Shown piece by piece: positions 16,934 through 25,754 of a DNA stretch of 64,000 bases. The stretch's first letter is position 1. Every line of letters starts with the position of its first letter. Below the pieces are notes generated by a model. That model had not been told where the DNA came from. It ran no database searches and saw only the letters and a list, made by a program, of their open reading frames with translations. The translations under genes were made by a program, and so were the position numbers. Origin of the DNA: Cohnella sp. GbtcB17 (lineage in GTDB: Bacteria; Bacillota; Bacilli; Paenibacillales; Paenibacillaceae). Where the stretch lies: the NCBI RefSeq assembly GCF_019091135.1, contig NZ_JAGXJW010000006.1:104083-168082 (forward strand). Direction: 5' to 3'.

Positions 16934-17055
16934 TCGCTATAATAGAATGCTTGGCTGAACTTTCCAATATATTGAATCCCCCCGTCGCTCCTCGCGTATA
17001 CCCTTAAGATGCAAGACGCGAAGCGATCATGGAGATAAAGGACGGGATGCGGATC

Positions 17056-17838
17056 ATGTCTTTCTTCGGACGGGTATTGGCGAGTGTAGGGGTCGGGTCG
17101 GCCAAGCTGGACACGGTGCTGGATAAATCCGCTTACGCGCAAGGAGAAGAAATACGCGGCGCGGTGCGCCTTCAGGGCGGCAACCTGGAGCAGCGAATCG
17201 ACGGAATCGAAGTATCCGTTATGACTACGTATACGCGCGAGATCAACGACAGGCCGATCCAGCAGACGGCGGTCGTGGCCAGGTACCGCGTAGCCGACGC
17301 GGTCACGGTACAGCCGCAGGAACGCAGGGAGCTCCCTTTTTCGATCATCCTGCCAGCGGGCGTGCCGATCTCGATCGGGAGCGGTCAGGTGTGGATCAAG
17401 ACTGTCGCGGACATCCAAGCCGCCGTCGATCCGACAGACGAGGACAGCATTCATGTCATTCCGGAGGCGGGCCGCAAGGCCGTCCTCGAGGCGATCGAGC
17501 AGATCGGGTTCCGCCTCCGCAAGGCGGAGACCGTCTATGCGCCCCGCCTGGGCGGCGCCTTGGCCTTCGTCCAGGAGTTCGAGTGGATCCCGTCGAGCGG
17601 AAGATACCGCGGTCTTCTCGACGAGCTGGAGCTTACCTTTGTCGGATCGCCGAACGGCGAGGTCCGATTGCTGCTTCAGATCGACCGGCGCTCCAGTGGC
17701 CTGGCGGGCTTTTTTGCCGAAGCGACCGACACCGACGAGAGCTTCGTGCGAGTGACGCTCACGCGGCGCGACTTGGACGGCGGCGTCCCTCATATCGCGG
17801 GCGTGCTGCAAGGCATCATCGACCATTACGCGCATTGA
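17056..17838 (+). CDS. spo0M: Sporulation-control protein Spo0M family
   Basis: A 260-residue cytoplasmic protein of the arrestin-like SpoOM family. It begins MSFFGRVLASVGVGSAKLDT, as in the family. The characteristic beta-sandwich segments include LPFSIILPAGVPISIGSGQVWIKT (cited here as LPFSIILPAG and VWIKTVADIQAAVD). The frame extends upstream to 17029, but AAGGACGGG lies ten bases before ATG at 17056 and this start matches the usual family N-terminus. Spo0M influences entry into sporulation and cytoskeletal organisation in Bacillus. It supports a spore-forming host. Confidence 0.92.
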   Translation: MSFFGRVLASVGVGSAKLDTVLDKSAYAQGEEIRGAVRLQGGNLEQRIDGIEVSVMTTYTREINDRPIQQTAVVARYRVADAVTVQPQERRELPFSIILPAGVPISIGSGQVWIKTVADIQAAVDPTDEDSIHVIPEAGRKAVLEAIEQIGFRLRKAETVYAPRLGGALAFVQEFEWIPSSGRYRGLLDELELTFVGSPNGEVRLLLQIDRRSSGLAGFFAEATDTDESFVRVTLTRRDLDGGVPHIAGVLQGIIDHYAH

Positions 17839-17900
17839 CGCGATGCATACAGCAAAGGCCGGGCGGGCGAGACGTCCGGTTTTTGCTTAATCTCATTATG

Positions 17901-18087
17901 AATAATTGTCAGAAAGCAGTTAATTATGATCTGGCGGACGGATCGCGGCAATTTAGCTGTTAAAAGGCAGCTAACCCGTCCCTTTAGTCCTGATGCAAAC
18001 AGATTTTTTGGAATTAGCTGCCTTTTAACAACTATTGGAAGGCAAATTGCAACTTTCTCAATAAATAACGGCCTTCTAACAACTATC
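17901..18087. repeat. Composite inverted element, copy A
   Basis: Four diverged copies of the half-unit TAGTTGTTAAAAGGCAG are present. Two lie on the + strand (anchor T at 17903 and 17954) and two on the - strand (anchors at 18034 and 18085). Spacings are 51, 80 and 51 bp, so the element is symmetric about 17994. It fills the gap between spo0M and merR. The same layout recurs at 29.0-29.2 kb and 63.3-63.5 kb. Confidence 0.85.
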
Positions 18088-18240
18088 GGTCGCCGATTGC
18101 AAAAATCGTCCCCTCTTTTCACGCCTAAGCTAGTTAATCCCTGCCCCCACACACCACCATCTGCCCCTCGTCCTCCAGGCCGCCACCGTATAAGCACCGG
18201 CGTCGCGGTAGCGACGGTTCGTTTCATATAAAATTCCTTC

Positions 18241-18271
18241 TTGCACCTTACGCTGCGTCACGTTTTATAGT
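18241..18271 (+). promoter_or_regulatory. Candidate MerR-type promoter with 19-bp spacer
   Basis: TTGCAC at 18241-18246 and TATAGT at 18266-18271 are separated by 19 bp. This is the overlong spacing typical of promoters activated by MerR-family proteins. The spacer holds an imperfect dyad (CTTACGC...GCGTCAC). It is 43 bases upstream of the merR start, which suggests autoregulation. Confidence 0.5.
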
Positions 18272-18314
18272 ATTGTTACGGGCAAAGAGACGGCCGGATG
18301 GGGAGGCGGAAAAA

Positions 18315-18869
18315 GTGGCCAAGCATCGAGAAGGTTCGGCAGACGGCGGAGCGGGAGCGGCGAGCCGCCGCTGGAAAGTGGGGGACATCGCTGCGCTGAC
18401 AGGGCTTACGATTCGCACGCTGCGCTACTACGACCAGATCGGCTTGTTCTCCCCTTCCGGTCAGACCGACTCGGGGCATCGGCTGTACGACGAATCGGAC
18501 CTGTCCCGCTTGCACCAGATTCTGGCGCTCAAGGAGCTGGGCCTGCCGCTCACGGAGGTCCAATCCGTCCTCGAGCGGGACGCGCCAGACTTGTCCGAGA
18601 TCATCGCCGCCCAGATCGGCCGTCTGCGGGAGAAGATCCGCGTCCAGCAGAAGCTGCTGAGCGAGCTGGAGCAAGCGTCGGCTGCCGTACGTTCGCACGC
18701 GCCGCTCGGGGTGGAGGCGTTCACGAAGCTGCTCGGCATGATGAAGCAGAGCCACGAGAAGTACTTTTGGGAGCGGCGGACGCAAGCCGAGCAAGCGCTC
18801 GACCGTTTGGGCGATTGGCTGGCGGACGAGCCCGAGGAAAATCAGGAAGACCACGATCAGGGAGGATGA
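18315..18869 (+). CDS. MerR-family transcriptional regulator
   Basis: A 184-residue regulator from the preferred GTG at 18315, where GGGGAGG lies nine bases upstream. The frame is open to a TTG at 18273. The N-terminal winged helix (WKVGDIAALTGLTIRTLRYY, then DQIGLFSPSGQTDSGHRLY) is classic MerR, and a dimerisation coiled coil follows (about 90-125). No metal-binding cysteines are present in the C-terminal part, so it belongs to the TipA/BltR-like, non-metal group. Its stop overlaps the region of the SRPBCC gene start, so the two form an operon. Confidence 0.92.
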   Translation: MAKHREGSADGGAGAASRRWKVGDIAALTGLTIRTLRYYDQIGLFSPSGQTDSGHRLYDESDLSRLHQILALKELGLPLTEVQSVLERDAPDLSEIIAAQIGRLREKIRVQQKLLSELEQASAAVRSHAPLGVEAFTKLLGMMKQSHEKYFWERRTQAEQALDRLGDWLADEPEENQEDHDQGG

Positions 18870-18874
18870 ACGAA

Positions 18875-19327
18875 ATGGAACAACGCTCGACGCATCACGC
18901 CAGCTTTACGGTGGAAAGAACGTACCCCGCGAGGCCGGAGCGCGTCTTCAAAGCCTGGTCGGACGCCGGGGCGAAAGCGCGCTGGTTTACCCCCGCCGAG
19001 ACCTTCGAATTCCGCGTCGGCGGCCGGGAGTACAGCCGCGGCGGACCGCCGGACGGGCCCGTCTTCACGTTCGATGCCTTTTACCAGGACATCGTGCCGA
19101 ACGAGCGCATCGTCTACTCGTACGTTCTGGACATGGACGACAGGCGCATCTCGGCTTCGGTGACGACGGTTGAGCTGCATCCGGTCGAAGGCGGCACGCG
19201 GCTGGTTTTTACCGAGCAGGGCGTGTTCCTGGACGGACTCGACACGCCGGAGCAGCGCGAGCATGGCACGAACGAACTGCTGAACATGCTCGGCGACGCG
19301 CTACGGAGCGAGCCCGAAGCGTCTTGA
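18875..19327 (+). CDS. SRPBCC (AHSA1-like) family protein
   Basis: A 150-residue START/Bet v1-like protein with the AHSA1 pattern: FTVERTYPARPERVFKAWSD at the N-terminus, AKARWFTP, then TRLVFTEQGVFLDG and C-terminal helix QREHGTNELLNMLGD. These proteins form a hydrophobic cavity and bind small ligands. ATG 18875 is preferred over ATG 18866 because GGGAGG is nine bases upstream of the former and directly abuts the latter. It is co-transcribed with merR and may share its ligand. Confidence 0.88.
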   Translation: MEQRSTHHASFTVERTYPARPERVFKAWSDAGAKARWFTPAETFEFRVGGREYSRGGPPDGPVFTFDAFYQDIVPNERIVYSYVLDMDDRRISASVTTVELHPVEGGTRLVFTEQGVFLDGLDTPEQREHGTNELLNMLGDALRSEPEAS

Positions 19328-19389
19328 TTTGATGGCTAGACTGCGCTCGTTTAGGCGGGGGAGCGGTGAGCGTGACGCTTGTGGGCCGA

Positions 19390-19830
19390 ACGGTGCGAAC
19401 GAGCAGCCAGCAAATAGCGCAGAATTGCGCTATCCTAGGCCCGCTGTCGCACTGCAACATAAGCGCGAAGTGCGTGGGGCGGCTGCGGCGAGCGAATGGC
19501 CAATAAATAGCGCAAAATTGGGCTATCCTAGGCCCGCTGTCGCGCTGCAACATAAGCGCGAAGTGCGTGGGACGGCTGCGGCGAGCGGATGGCCAATAAA
19601 TAGCGCAAAATTGGGCTATCCTAGGCCCGCCGTTGCGCTGCAACGTAAGCGCGAAAGTGCGTGGGGCGCATGCGGCGAGCGGATGGCCAATAAATAGCGC
19701 AAAATTGGGCTATCCTAGGCCCGCTGTCGCGCCGCAGCGTGAGTGTGATGCGCATGGGGCGCCCGCCGCGAACGGAATGCCAACGAATAGCGCAAAAGTG
19801 CCCTATTCTGCACTCGCCTTCGCGCCCGCA
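19390..19830. repeat. 93-bp tandem repeat array
   Basis: Five copies have AATAGCGC at 19413, 19506, 19599, 19693 and 19786, a period of 93-94 bp. The core AATAGCGCAAAATTGGGCTAT is close to the reverse complement of the hairpin core in the 73-bp array at the left edge of the window, so the two arrays are related. TCCTAGGCCCGCTGTCGCGC follows the core in most copies. No credible coding frame crosses the region. Confidence 0.9.
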
Positions 19831-19905
19831 GTCACACTCACCATCACGCCCGCCTGTCGCCCGTGGTCCCTGCACGACTACCGGGCCGCGCCTAGACAAA
19901 CAACG

Positions 19906-19947
19906 AGAGCCGGACAGTCGCCCCTGGAGGCGGCAGTCCGGCTCTTT
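19906..19947. terminator. Intrinsic terminator downstream of the DUF378 gene
   Basis: AGAGCCGGAC and GTCCGGCTCT form a 10-bp stem with an inner CGCC/GGCG pairing, followed on the + strand by TTT. It lies 16 bases past the DUF378 stop codon, and the T-run on that gene's strand is weak. Confidence 0.6.
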
Positions 19948-19962
19948 GCCGTGCCAAAAATG

Positions 19963-20175
19963 TTAACGAGCGCGCGAATCGTTGCTGACGTCGTTGAAAA
20001 ATTTGATCGCATACAGCGCGCAGATGCCGACGATCGTATACACGATGCGGGAAGCGACTTCTTCCTGACCGCCGAACAACTCGGCGACGAGATCGTACTT
20101 GAACAGACCGACCAGCAGCCAGTTGATGCCTCCGATGATCAGAATGGCGAGCGCGATAGCGTTTAGCGTCTTCAT
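19963..20175 (-). CDS. DUF378 family small membrane protein
   Basis: A 70-residue protein with two hydrophobic helices (about 5-24 and 45-62). The DUF378 signature NAIALAILIIGGINWLLVGL is followed by FKYDLVAELFGGQ and IVYTIVGICALY. It resembles YuzA of Bacillus, whose function is not known. GGAGTGG precedes the ATG at 20175, and it is monocistronic. Confidence 0.92.
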   Translation of the reverse strand: MKTLNAIALAILIIGGINWLLVGLFKYDLVAELFGGQEEVASRIVYTIVGICALYAIKFFNDVSNDSRAR

Positions 20176-20397
20176 TACGGATCCACTCCTTCAGCCGAAT
20201 TTTGGCGGTTCATCGAGAAAATACCCCTTTGCGGCGATTTCTATTCATAAGTTACGCAATCCCGCCAATTCTTATGTTTATTTTCAACAAAGAAGCAAGG
20301 AGTGCATCCGAAAAAAATCGCTGCGCCATAGCTGAATCCGCCAAAATCACGCCAAAAAATCCGGTTAACGCGCCTGCGCCTCCGCCTACTCCTACTC

Positions 20398-21390
20398 CTA
20401 CTCCTTTTCCTCCGGATAAGGATCGATCGTGCGAATGGAGCCGTCAGCCTCATAATGCAGCTCGGTCATCTTCACGCAGCGCTTGTTGTCCGCCCCGCCC
20501 GACAGCGAGCTGTCGTGGTAGAACAGGTACCATTTGTCCCGATAGCGGACGATGGAATGGTGCGTGGTCCAGCCGACGACGGGCGTCAAAATCGTGCCTT
20601 TGAACGTGAATGGGCCGTACGGATCGTCCCCGACGGCATAGACGATCTTGTGCGTCGTTCCGGTCGAGTAGGAGAGGTAATACCGCCCTTCGTGCTTGTG
20701 AACCCAGGGTCCCTCGAAATACCTGCGGTCCTCGTCCCCGGCGCGGATCGGCTCGCCGGCTTCGTCCACGATGCGGATCTCGCGCGGCTTCTCCTTGAAC
20801 CCGAGCATGTCGTCGGTCAGCTCCGCCATCCGCGGCCCCAGCGCGGGCTCGTCGCCCGACGGCCCTTCGGCGTCCGGCTGGAACGCGCCGGTCTGCCACT
20901 TTTCCAGCTGGCCGCCCCACAGACCGCCAAAGTAAACGTAGGACTTGCCGTCGTCGTCCGCGAAGACGGCCGGATCGATGCTGAAGCTGCCGGGAATATA
21001 GCTCGACTCCGCGCGGAACGGTCCTTGCGGCGAGATGCCCGTCGCGACGCCGATCCGGAAGACGTCTTTATGGTCCCGCGCCGGGAAGAACAGATAGTAC
21101 GTGCCGTCTTTGTAGGCTGCATCCGGCGCCCACAGCTGCTTTTTTGCCCAGGGAATATCGTTCAGATGCAACGCCTCTCCGTGATCGAGCGCCTGCGTCA
21201 GATCCTCGCTCAGCGAGAGGACGTGGTAGTCCTCCATGTCGTATTGGTCGCCGTTGTCGTTCGACGTCATCTCATGGTCGAGATCGTGCGAGGGGTACAC
21301 GTACAGCTTGCCCTCGAAGGCGTGGGCGGAAGGATCCGCCGTGTAAATATGCGTCACGAGCGGCGCGCCGCCCCGCGATTCTGTTGTCAT
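20398..21390 (-). CDS. Glycoside hydrolase family 43 (arabinofuranosidase/xylosidase-like)
   Basis: A 330-residue five-bladed beta-propeller enzyme without a signal peptide, so it acts inside the cell on imported oligosaccharides. The three GH43 catalytic acids are visible: the base Asp in YTADPSAHAF, the pKa-modulating Asp in SIDPAVFADDDG, and the acid Glu in FEGPWVHK. Members cleave alpha-arabinosyl or beta-xylosyl ends. ATG 21390 is used because GGAGGG lies just upstream; the frame opens at 21420. A cre-like site overlaps the leader. It is divergent from the YesM/YesN transporter locus and may use its imported product. Confidence 0.93.
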   Translation of the reverse strand: MTTESRGGAPLVTHIYTADPSAHAFEGKLYVYPSHDLDHEMTSNDNGDQYDMEDYHVLSLSEDLTQALDHGEALHLNDIPWAKKQLWAPDAAYKDGTYYLFFPARDHKDVFRIGVATGISPQGPFRAESSYIPGSFSIDPAVFADDDGKSYVYFGGLWGGQLEKWQTGAFQPDAEGPSGDEPALGPRMAELTDDMLGFKEKPREIRIVDEAGEPIRAGDEDRRYFEGPWVHKHEGRYYLSYSTGTTHKIVYAVGDDPYGPFTFKGTILTPVVGWTTHHSIVRYRDKWYLFYHDSSLSGGADNKRCVKMTELHYEADGSIRTIDPYPEEKE

Positions 21391-21403
21391 AACAATCCCT
21401 CCG

Positions 21404-21417
21404 TGTAAGCGCTGTCG
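21404..21417. promoter_or_regulatory. CcpA cre-like site before the GH43 gene
   Basis: TGTAAGCGCTGTCG matches the cre consensus TGWAARCGYTWNCW at 12 of 14 positions. It lies 14-27 bases upstream of the GH43 start codon, where CcpA would block transcription in the presence of glucose. Confidence 0.6.
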
Positions 21418-21595
21418 CATCGATTTCCCCTCATCTTAGCAAATATAAATCCGCGCTGATACGGCACGATCATTAGGTTTTATACCTATAATCTTTAGGA
21501 GTTGGCCGCCGGCGCGGAACGGTTGGCTGAACGTTCGGTCTTTGTGATACAGTAAACGGGATTGGACTCATGCGAAAAACGGGCGGGCGATTCGA

Positions 21596-23383
21596 TTGGT
21601 CAAATGGAGCGAACTGAACACGCTGCGAAACCAGATTTTCGCCGCTTTTACGTTGACGATGATCGTCGTGCTGACCTTTGCGGGCATTTATATTTACGGT
21701 CAGGTATCCGACCTGCTGCGGAGCAGCGCGGAAAAACATATCCAGCAGACGGCGGTGCAGGCGAACGGACGGCTCGACGCGCTGCTCGACCAGATCGACT
21801 CGCTGACGACGCAGGTGGCGACCAACGATTACGTGCAGAAGCTGCTGCTCCAGGAAGCGGACGGCGTTCGCGCCGCGTTCGCCCAACGCCAGTCGCTGCT
21901 GCAGATCGCGAGCACCTACACGGCCTATTCGACGGGCATCCGCTCGATGGAGCTCTACGCCAGGGATTACCGCCGCTTGTTCCCGCTCGATCAGACCAGC
22001 TTGAACGCGCGGGTGTCGCAGGAGATGATCTGGCAGACCGACCGCGTGAAGGGGCGGCTCGTCTGGTTCGGACTCGACCCGGCGCAGCCGGATACGGTGC
22101 TCGCGATGCGGCGCATCAGCCTCATCGACCGCGGCTACGCGGCGGGCGGCTATCTGGCGGTCCGGCTCAGCCGCGATTACTTCGAGATGAACGCGAAGAC
22201 CGCCGGAGAAGGGGAGGCGCGCCGCGACGAAGAGTACATGCTGCTCGCGGACGGACAGGGCGCGCCGATCACCTCGGATCTGTCGGCCGAGGACGCCAAG
22301 GCGGTGCTCGACCAGACCGGCTCCACCGTCTCCGTCGGCGGCGAGGAGCTGCTGTCCGTACGGCAGCAGTCCCGCACGACGGGCTGGACGCTCGTGCTGC
22401 TCACGCCGGTCCGCGCTTCGACCGAAGGCATCTCCGTGCTGCGCACCGCGATCCTGGTGTCGATCGGCATCGGCGCGGTGGCTTTTTTGCTGCTGACGCT
22501 GCTGCTGTCCACGCTCATCACGCGCCCGATGCTGAAGCTGATGCGCACGATGCGCGGCGCGCGGCTCGGCGGGCTCAAGCAGAACCTGTCGCCTTCGCCG
22601 ACGATCGCCTCCCTCGAGATCCGGGAGCTGAACAACACCTACAACCAGATGGTGACGCACATGAACGAGCTGATCCAGGTCGTCTACGAGAAGGAGATCA
22701 CCCAGAGCCGCACCGAGCTGAAGGCGCTTCAGGCGCAGATCAATCCGCACTTCCTGTTCAACACTTTGGAAGCGTTCTATTGGTCGCTCGAGGACAAGGG
22801 AGACGAGGAGCTGGCGGGCATCGTCGTCGCCATGTCCGGCTTGTTCCGTTATGTCATCGGCGGCACGGGCGGAGACGACGAATGGGTGACCGTACGCGAC
22901 GAGCTCGAGCATGCGCAGCGGTATTTGCAGATTATGAAAATGCGTCTGATCGACCGGCTCGATTGGCGCATCGCCGCGGACGAGGGGCTTATGCACGTGC
23001 CGATTCCGAAGCTGATTATTCAGCCGCTCGTGGAGAATGCGATCTTGCATGGCGTGGAGAGCCGGATCGGCCCCGGATCGGTCACGATCCAGGTGTCGTC
23101 GGGCAAGCCGGGCATCGCGACGATCGCCGTCATCGACGACGGCCTCGGGATGGACGAGAAGACGCTGGCCAAGCTCCTGCAAAAAATCGAAGGCGGCAAC
23201 CAGGAGCCCTCGTCCAAAAAGGGCGCCGGGGTAGCTATGTCCAACGTGCAGCGGCGCCTCAAGCTGTATTATCCGGACGCCGCGGGGGCCGGCAGCGGTT
23301 TGCGCATCGAGAGCAAGACAGGCTCCGGCACGATCGTCCGCTTTGATATCACTATTCCTCCGGGAGGAGTCGAACCGTTGTGA
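21596..23383 (+). CDS. YesM-type sensor histidine kinase
   Basis: A 595-residue membrane kinase. TM1 spans about residues 13-33, an extracellular Cache-like sensor domain about 34-280, and TM2 about 283-306. HAMP and a HisKA_7TM-type His_kinase domain follow. The phosphoacceptor is in QINPHFLFNTLEAF (H385), and the C-terminal HATPase shows LVENAILHGVE and VIDDGLGMDEKTL. It starts at TTG 21596, four bases overlap the response regulator, and the system sits beside a sugar ABC transporter. It probably senses the extracellular sugar, directly or through the binding protein, and induces the transporter. Confidence 0.94.
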   Translation: MVKWSELNTLRNQIFAAFTLTMIVVLTFAGIYIYGQVSDLLRSSAEKHIQQTAVQANGRLDALLDQIDSLTTQVATNDYVQKLLLQEADGVRAAFAQRQSLLQIASTYTAYSTGIRSMELYARDYRRLFPLDQTSLNARVSQEMIWQTDRVKGRLVWFGLDPAQPDTVLAMRRISLIDRGYAAGGYLAVRLSRDYFEMNAKTAGEGEARRDEEYMLLADGQGAPITSDLSAEDAKAVLDQTGSTVSVGGEELLSVRQQSRTTGWTLVLLTPVRASTEGISVLRTAILVSIGIGAVAFLLLTLLLSTLITRPMLKLMRTMRGARLGGLKQNLSPSPTIASLEIRELNNTYNQMVTHMNELIQVVYEKEITQSRTELKALQAQINPHFLFNTLEAFYWSLEDKGDEELAGIVVAMSGLFRYVIGGTGGDDEWVTVRDELEHAQRYLQIMKMRLIDRLDWRIAADEGLMHVPIPKLIIQPLVENAILHGVESRIGPGSVTIQVSSGKPGIATIAVIDDGLGMDEKTLAKLLQKIEGGNQEPSSKKGAGVAMSNVQRRLKLYYPDAAGAGSGLRIESKTGSGTIVRFDITIPPGGVEPL

Positions 23384-24168
23384 AAACGTTATTGATCGTC
23401 GATGACGAGCCGCGCACGCGTCTTGGCATCCAGAAAACGCTCGTCGCCTGGGCGGCGGGCAAATACCGGATCGAATGCGCCGCGAGCGGCGTCGAAGCGC
23501 TCGAATGGCTGAAGACGAATCCGGCCCATATTCTCATCACGGACGTGCGGATGCCAGAGGTCGACGGACTGCAGATGCTGGAAGCGCTCGCGAAGCGCGG
23601 GCCGCTGCCCGTCGTCATCGTCATCTCCGGCCATGCCGAGTTCGAGTATGCGAAAAAGTCGCTGCAGCTCGGCGCGTTCGACTACATCCTCAAGCCGCTC
23701 GACAAAGCGGCGCTCATCGACACGGTGCAGCGGGCGTTCGAGCGCGACAGCGACAAGGATCGCCTGGACGCGATGGAAAAGCTTGTCGATCCCAAGCTGC
23801 TCGAGGTAGGCCGCGACGAAGCGCGGTACGGTACCTCCATCAAGGATGCGATCGAATTTATTTACGGCCATCTGCATGAAGCCATCACGATGAAGCAGGT
23901 CGCGGAGCAGATTCACCTGAACGCGAGCTATTTCAGCGTGCTGTTCAAGGAGCAGACGGGCGTGACTTTCAGCGATTATCTGACGCGGATCAGACTGCAA
24001 AAAGCCAAGGAGCTGCTCGTCGCGACGCGGCTGCCGGTGTGGGAAATTGCGGAGAAGGTCGGTTATCAAACGGTCAAATATTTCATCAAGGTGTTCAAAG
24101 AGAGCGAAGGGACGAGTCCCAGACAGTACAGGCAGCAAACGGCGGACGACAATCCGTCGATCCAATAA
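23380..24168 (+). CDS. YesN-type response regulator with AraC DNA-binding domain
   Basis: A 262-residue regulator. The receiver domain (about 1-120) has the acidic pocket VDDE and phosphoacceptor D55 in LITDVRMPEVDG. The AraC helix-turn-helix pair (about 160-262) includes MKQVAEQIHLNASYFSVLFK and VWEIAEKVGYQTVKYFIKVF. The protein is about half the length of typical YesN regulators because the middle linker domain is missing. The GTG start at 23380 overlaps the kinase stop by four bases, so translation is coupled. It should activate the ABC transporter genes that follow. Confidence 0.95.
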   Translation: MKTLLIVDDEPRTRLGIQKTLVAWAAGKYRIECAASGVEALEWLKTNPAHILITDVRMPEVDGLQMLEALAKRGPLPVVIVISGHAEFEYAKKSLQLGAFDYILKPLDKAALIDTVQRAFERDSDKDRLDAMEKLVDPKLLEVGRDEARYGTSIKDAIEFIYGHLHEAITMKQVAEQIHLNASYFSVLFKEQTGVTFSDYLTRIRLQKAKELLVATRLPVWEIAEKVGYQTVKYFIKVFKESEGTSPRQYRQQTADDNPSIQ

Positions 24169-24275
24169 AAGTGGAATTTCTCCCAACGGCCGTTCACTGT
24201 TACGCTTACATTTCCGGTTTTATACTGTGTATGCGATTACAAAGTGACTGTGCTCGTAAAAAGGGAGGCTAAAAA

Positions 24276-25685
24276 ATGAAACGCGCATTATCTGCAAGCA
24301 CCGCCATCGTCCTCTTGTCTTCCGTCCTGGCCGCATGCGGCTCGGACGCCTCCAACAACGCGGGTGCCAGCCAATCGGCCAGCCCGAGCGCCGGCGCCGC
24401 CTCGAGCAGCGCCGCGCCTTCGGACAGCAGCAAGCCAAAGGATAAGGTGACCATCAACCTCTGGAGCTTCACCGACGAGATCCCGAACATGACGAAAAAG
24501 TACATCGAGACCCATCCCGACGCGAACGTGGAGTTCAAGACGACCGTCATCGCGACGACGGACGGGGCCTACCAGCCCGCCCTCGACCAGGCGCTCGCCG
24601 GCGGCGGCAAGGACGCTCCGGACATTTACGCGGCCGAATCGGCGTTCGTCCTGAAGTACACCCAAGGAGACGCCTCCGACTACGCGGCGAACTATGCCGA
24701 CCTCGGACTCGGCGACGATCTGGTGAAGGAAGCCGGCATCGCCCAGTATTCGGTCGACATCGGCAGCAAGGAAGGCCAGTTGAAGGGCCTCGCCTACCAG
24801 GCGACCGGGGGCGCCTTCATCTATCGCCGCTCGATCGCCAAGGACGTATTCGGCTCCGACGATCCGGCGACGATCAAGACCGCGGTCGGTCCGGGTTGGG
24901 ATAAGTTCTTCGACGCAGCGGCCAAGCTCAAAGCAAAAGGCTACGGCATCGTATCCGGCGACGGCGACATCTGGCATCCGATCGAGAACAGTTCGGATAA
25001 AGGTTGGATCGTGGACGGCAAGCTGCATATCGATCCGAAGCGCGAGCAGTTCCTCGATTTCTCCAAGCAGCTCAAGGATAACGGCTATTCGAACGATACG
25101 AAGGACTGGACGGAAGCCTGGTACGCCGACATGTCGGGTACCGGCAAGCAGCCGATCTTCGGCTTCTTCGGCCCGGCATGGCTCATCAACTACGTCATGA
25201 ACGGCCAGGTCAAGGATACGAACGGCGACTGGGCCGTGACCGAATCGCCGACCGGCTTCTTCTGGGGCGGCACGTGGCTGCTCGCGAACAAGGACGCCGC
25301 GAAGGACGAGGCGAAGAAAGCGGCCGTCGCCGACTTTATCAAGTGGGTGACGCTGGATACATCCGAGACCGGTCTCCAATATTACTGGGCGAACGGCACG
25401 ATGAAGGCCGGCGAGCAAGGCACGAAGGACAGCGTCGCGTCGAGCGTCGTCATGTCCAAGTCCAACGGCGAAGTCGCGCTGCTCGGCGGGCAGAACATGT
25501 TCGACGTGTTCGTCCCGGCCAACGCCAACGCAACCGGCAAGAACCTTACCCAATACGACGAGTCGATCAACCTCATCTGGCGCGACCAGGTGCGCGAATA
25601 TGCGAACGGCACGAAGAGCCGGGACAAGACGATCGCGGACTTCAAGCAAAAGGTCAAGGACCAGCTCGACATCGACAGCGAATAA
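24276..25685 (+). CDS. Sugar ABC transporter substrate-binding lipoprotein (family 1)
   Basis: A 469-residue extracellular binding protein. A signal peptide ends at lipobox LAAC (Cys near 22) and is followed by a Ser/Ala-rich tether (about 23-55). The binding domain starts at KVTINLWSFTDEIPNMTKKY. Motifs TYP-like GGAFIYRRSIAKDVFG and FFGPAWLINYVM are typical of family 1 sugar-binding proteins. It captures oligosaccharides for the two permeases that follow. AAAGGGAGG precedes the ATG. It is the first of two binding proteins in the cluster. Confidence 0.93.
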   Translation: MKRALSASTAIVLLSSVLAACGSDASNNAGASQSASPSAGAASSSAAPSDSSKPKDKVTINLWSFTDEIPNMTKKYIETHPDANVEFKTTVIATTDGAYQPALDQALAGGGKDAPDIYAAESAFVLKYTQGDASDYAANYADLGLGDDLVKEAGIAQYSVDIGSKEGQLKGLAYQATGGAFIYRRSIAKDVFGSDDPATIKTAVGPGWDKFFDAAAKLKAKGYGIVSGDGDIWHPIENSSDKGWIVDGKLHIDPKREQFLDFSKQLKDNGYSNDTKDWTEAWYADMSGTGKQPIFGFFGPAWLINYVMNGQVKDTNGDWAVTESPTGFFWGGTWLLANKDAAKDEAKKAAVADFIKWVTLDTSETGLQYYWANGTMKAGEQGTKDSVASSVVMSKSNGEVALLGGQNMFDVFVPANANATGKNLTQYDESINLIWRDQVREYANGTKSRDKTIADFKQKVKDQLDIDSE

Positions 25686-25754
25686 GACGGCACTTTGCGC
25701 CGAAGGGGCGGGTCGACGGCCCGCCCCTTTAATTGAATAAACGAGGTGGTAGCC

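Noticed and set aside
20380..20410. TACTCC triplet-like repeat at the GH43 3' end
   Set aside because: It is only about four short copies (CCTACTCCTACTCCTACTCC), too small to call a separate element.
21473..23182. Long antisense frame over the YesM kinase
   Set aside because: It is a shadow of the kinase gene, whose H385 and ATPase motifs are clear in the other frame.
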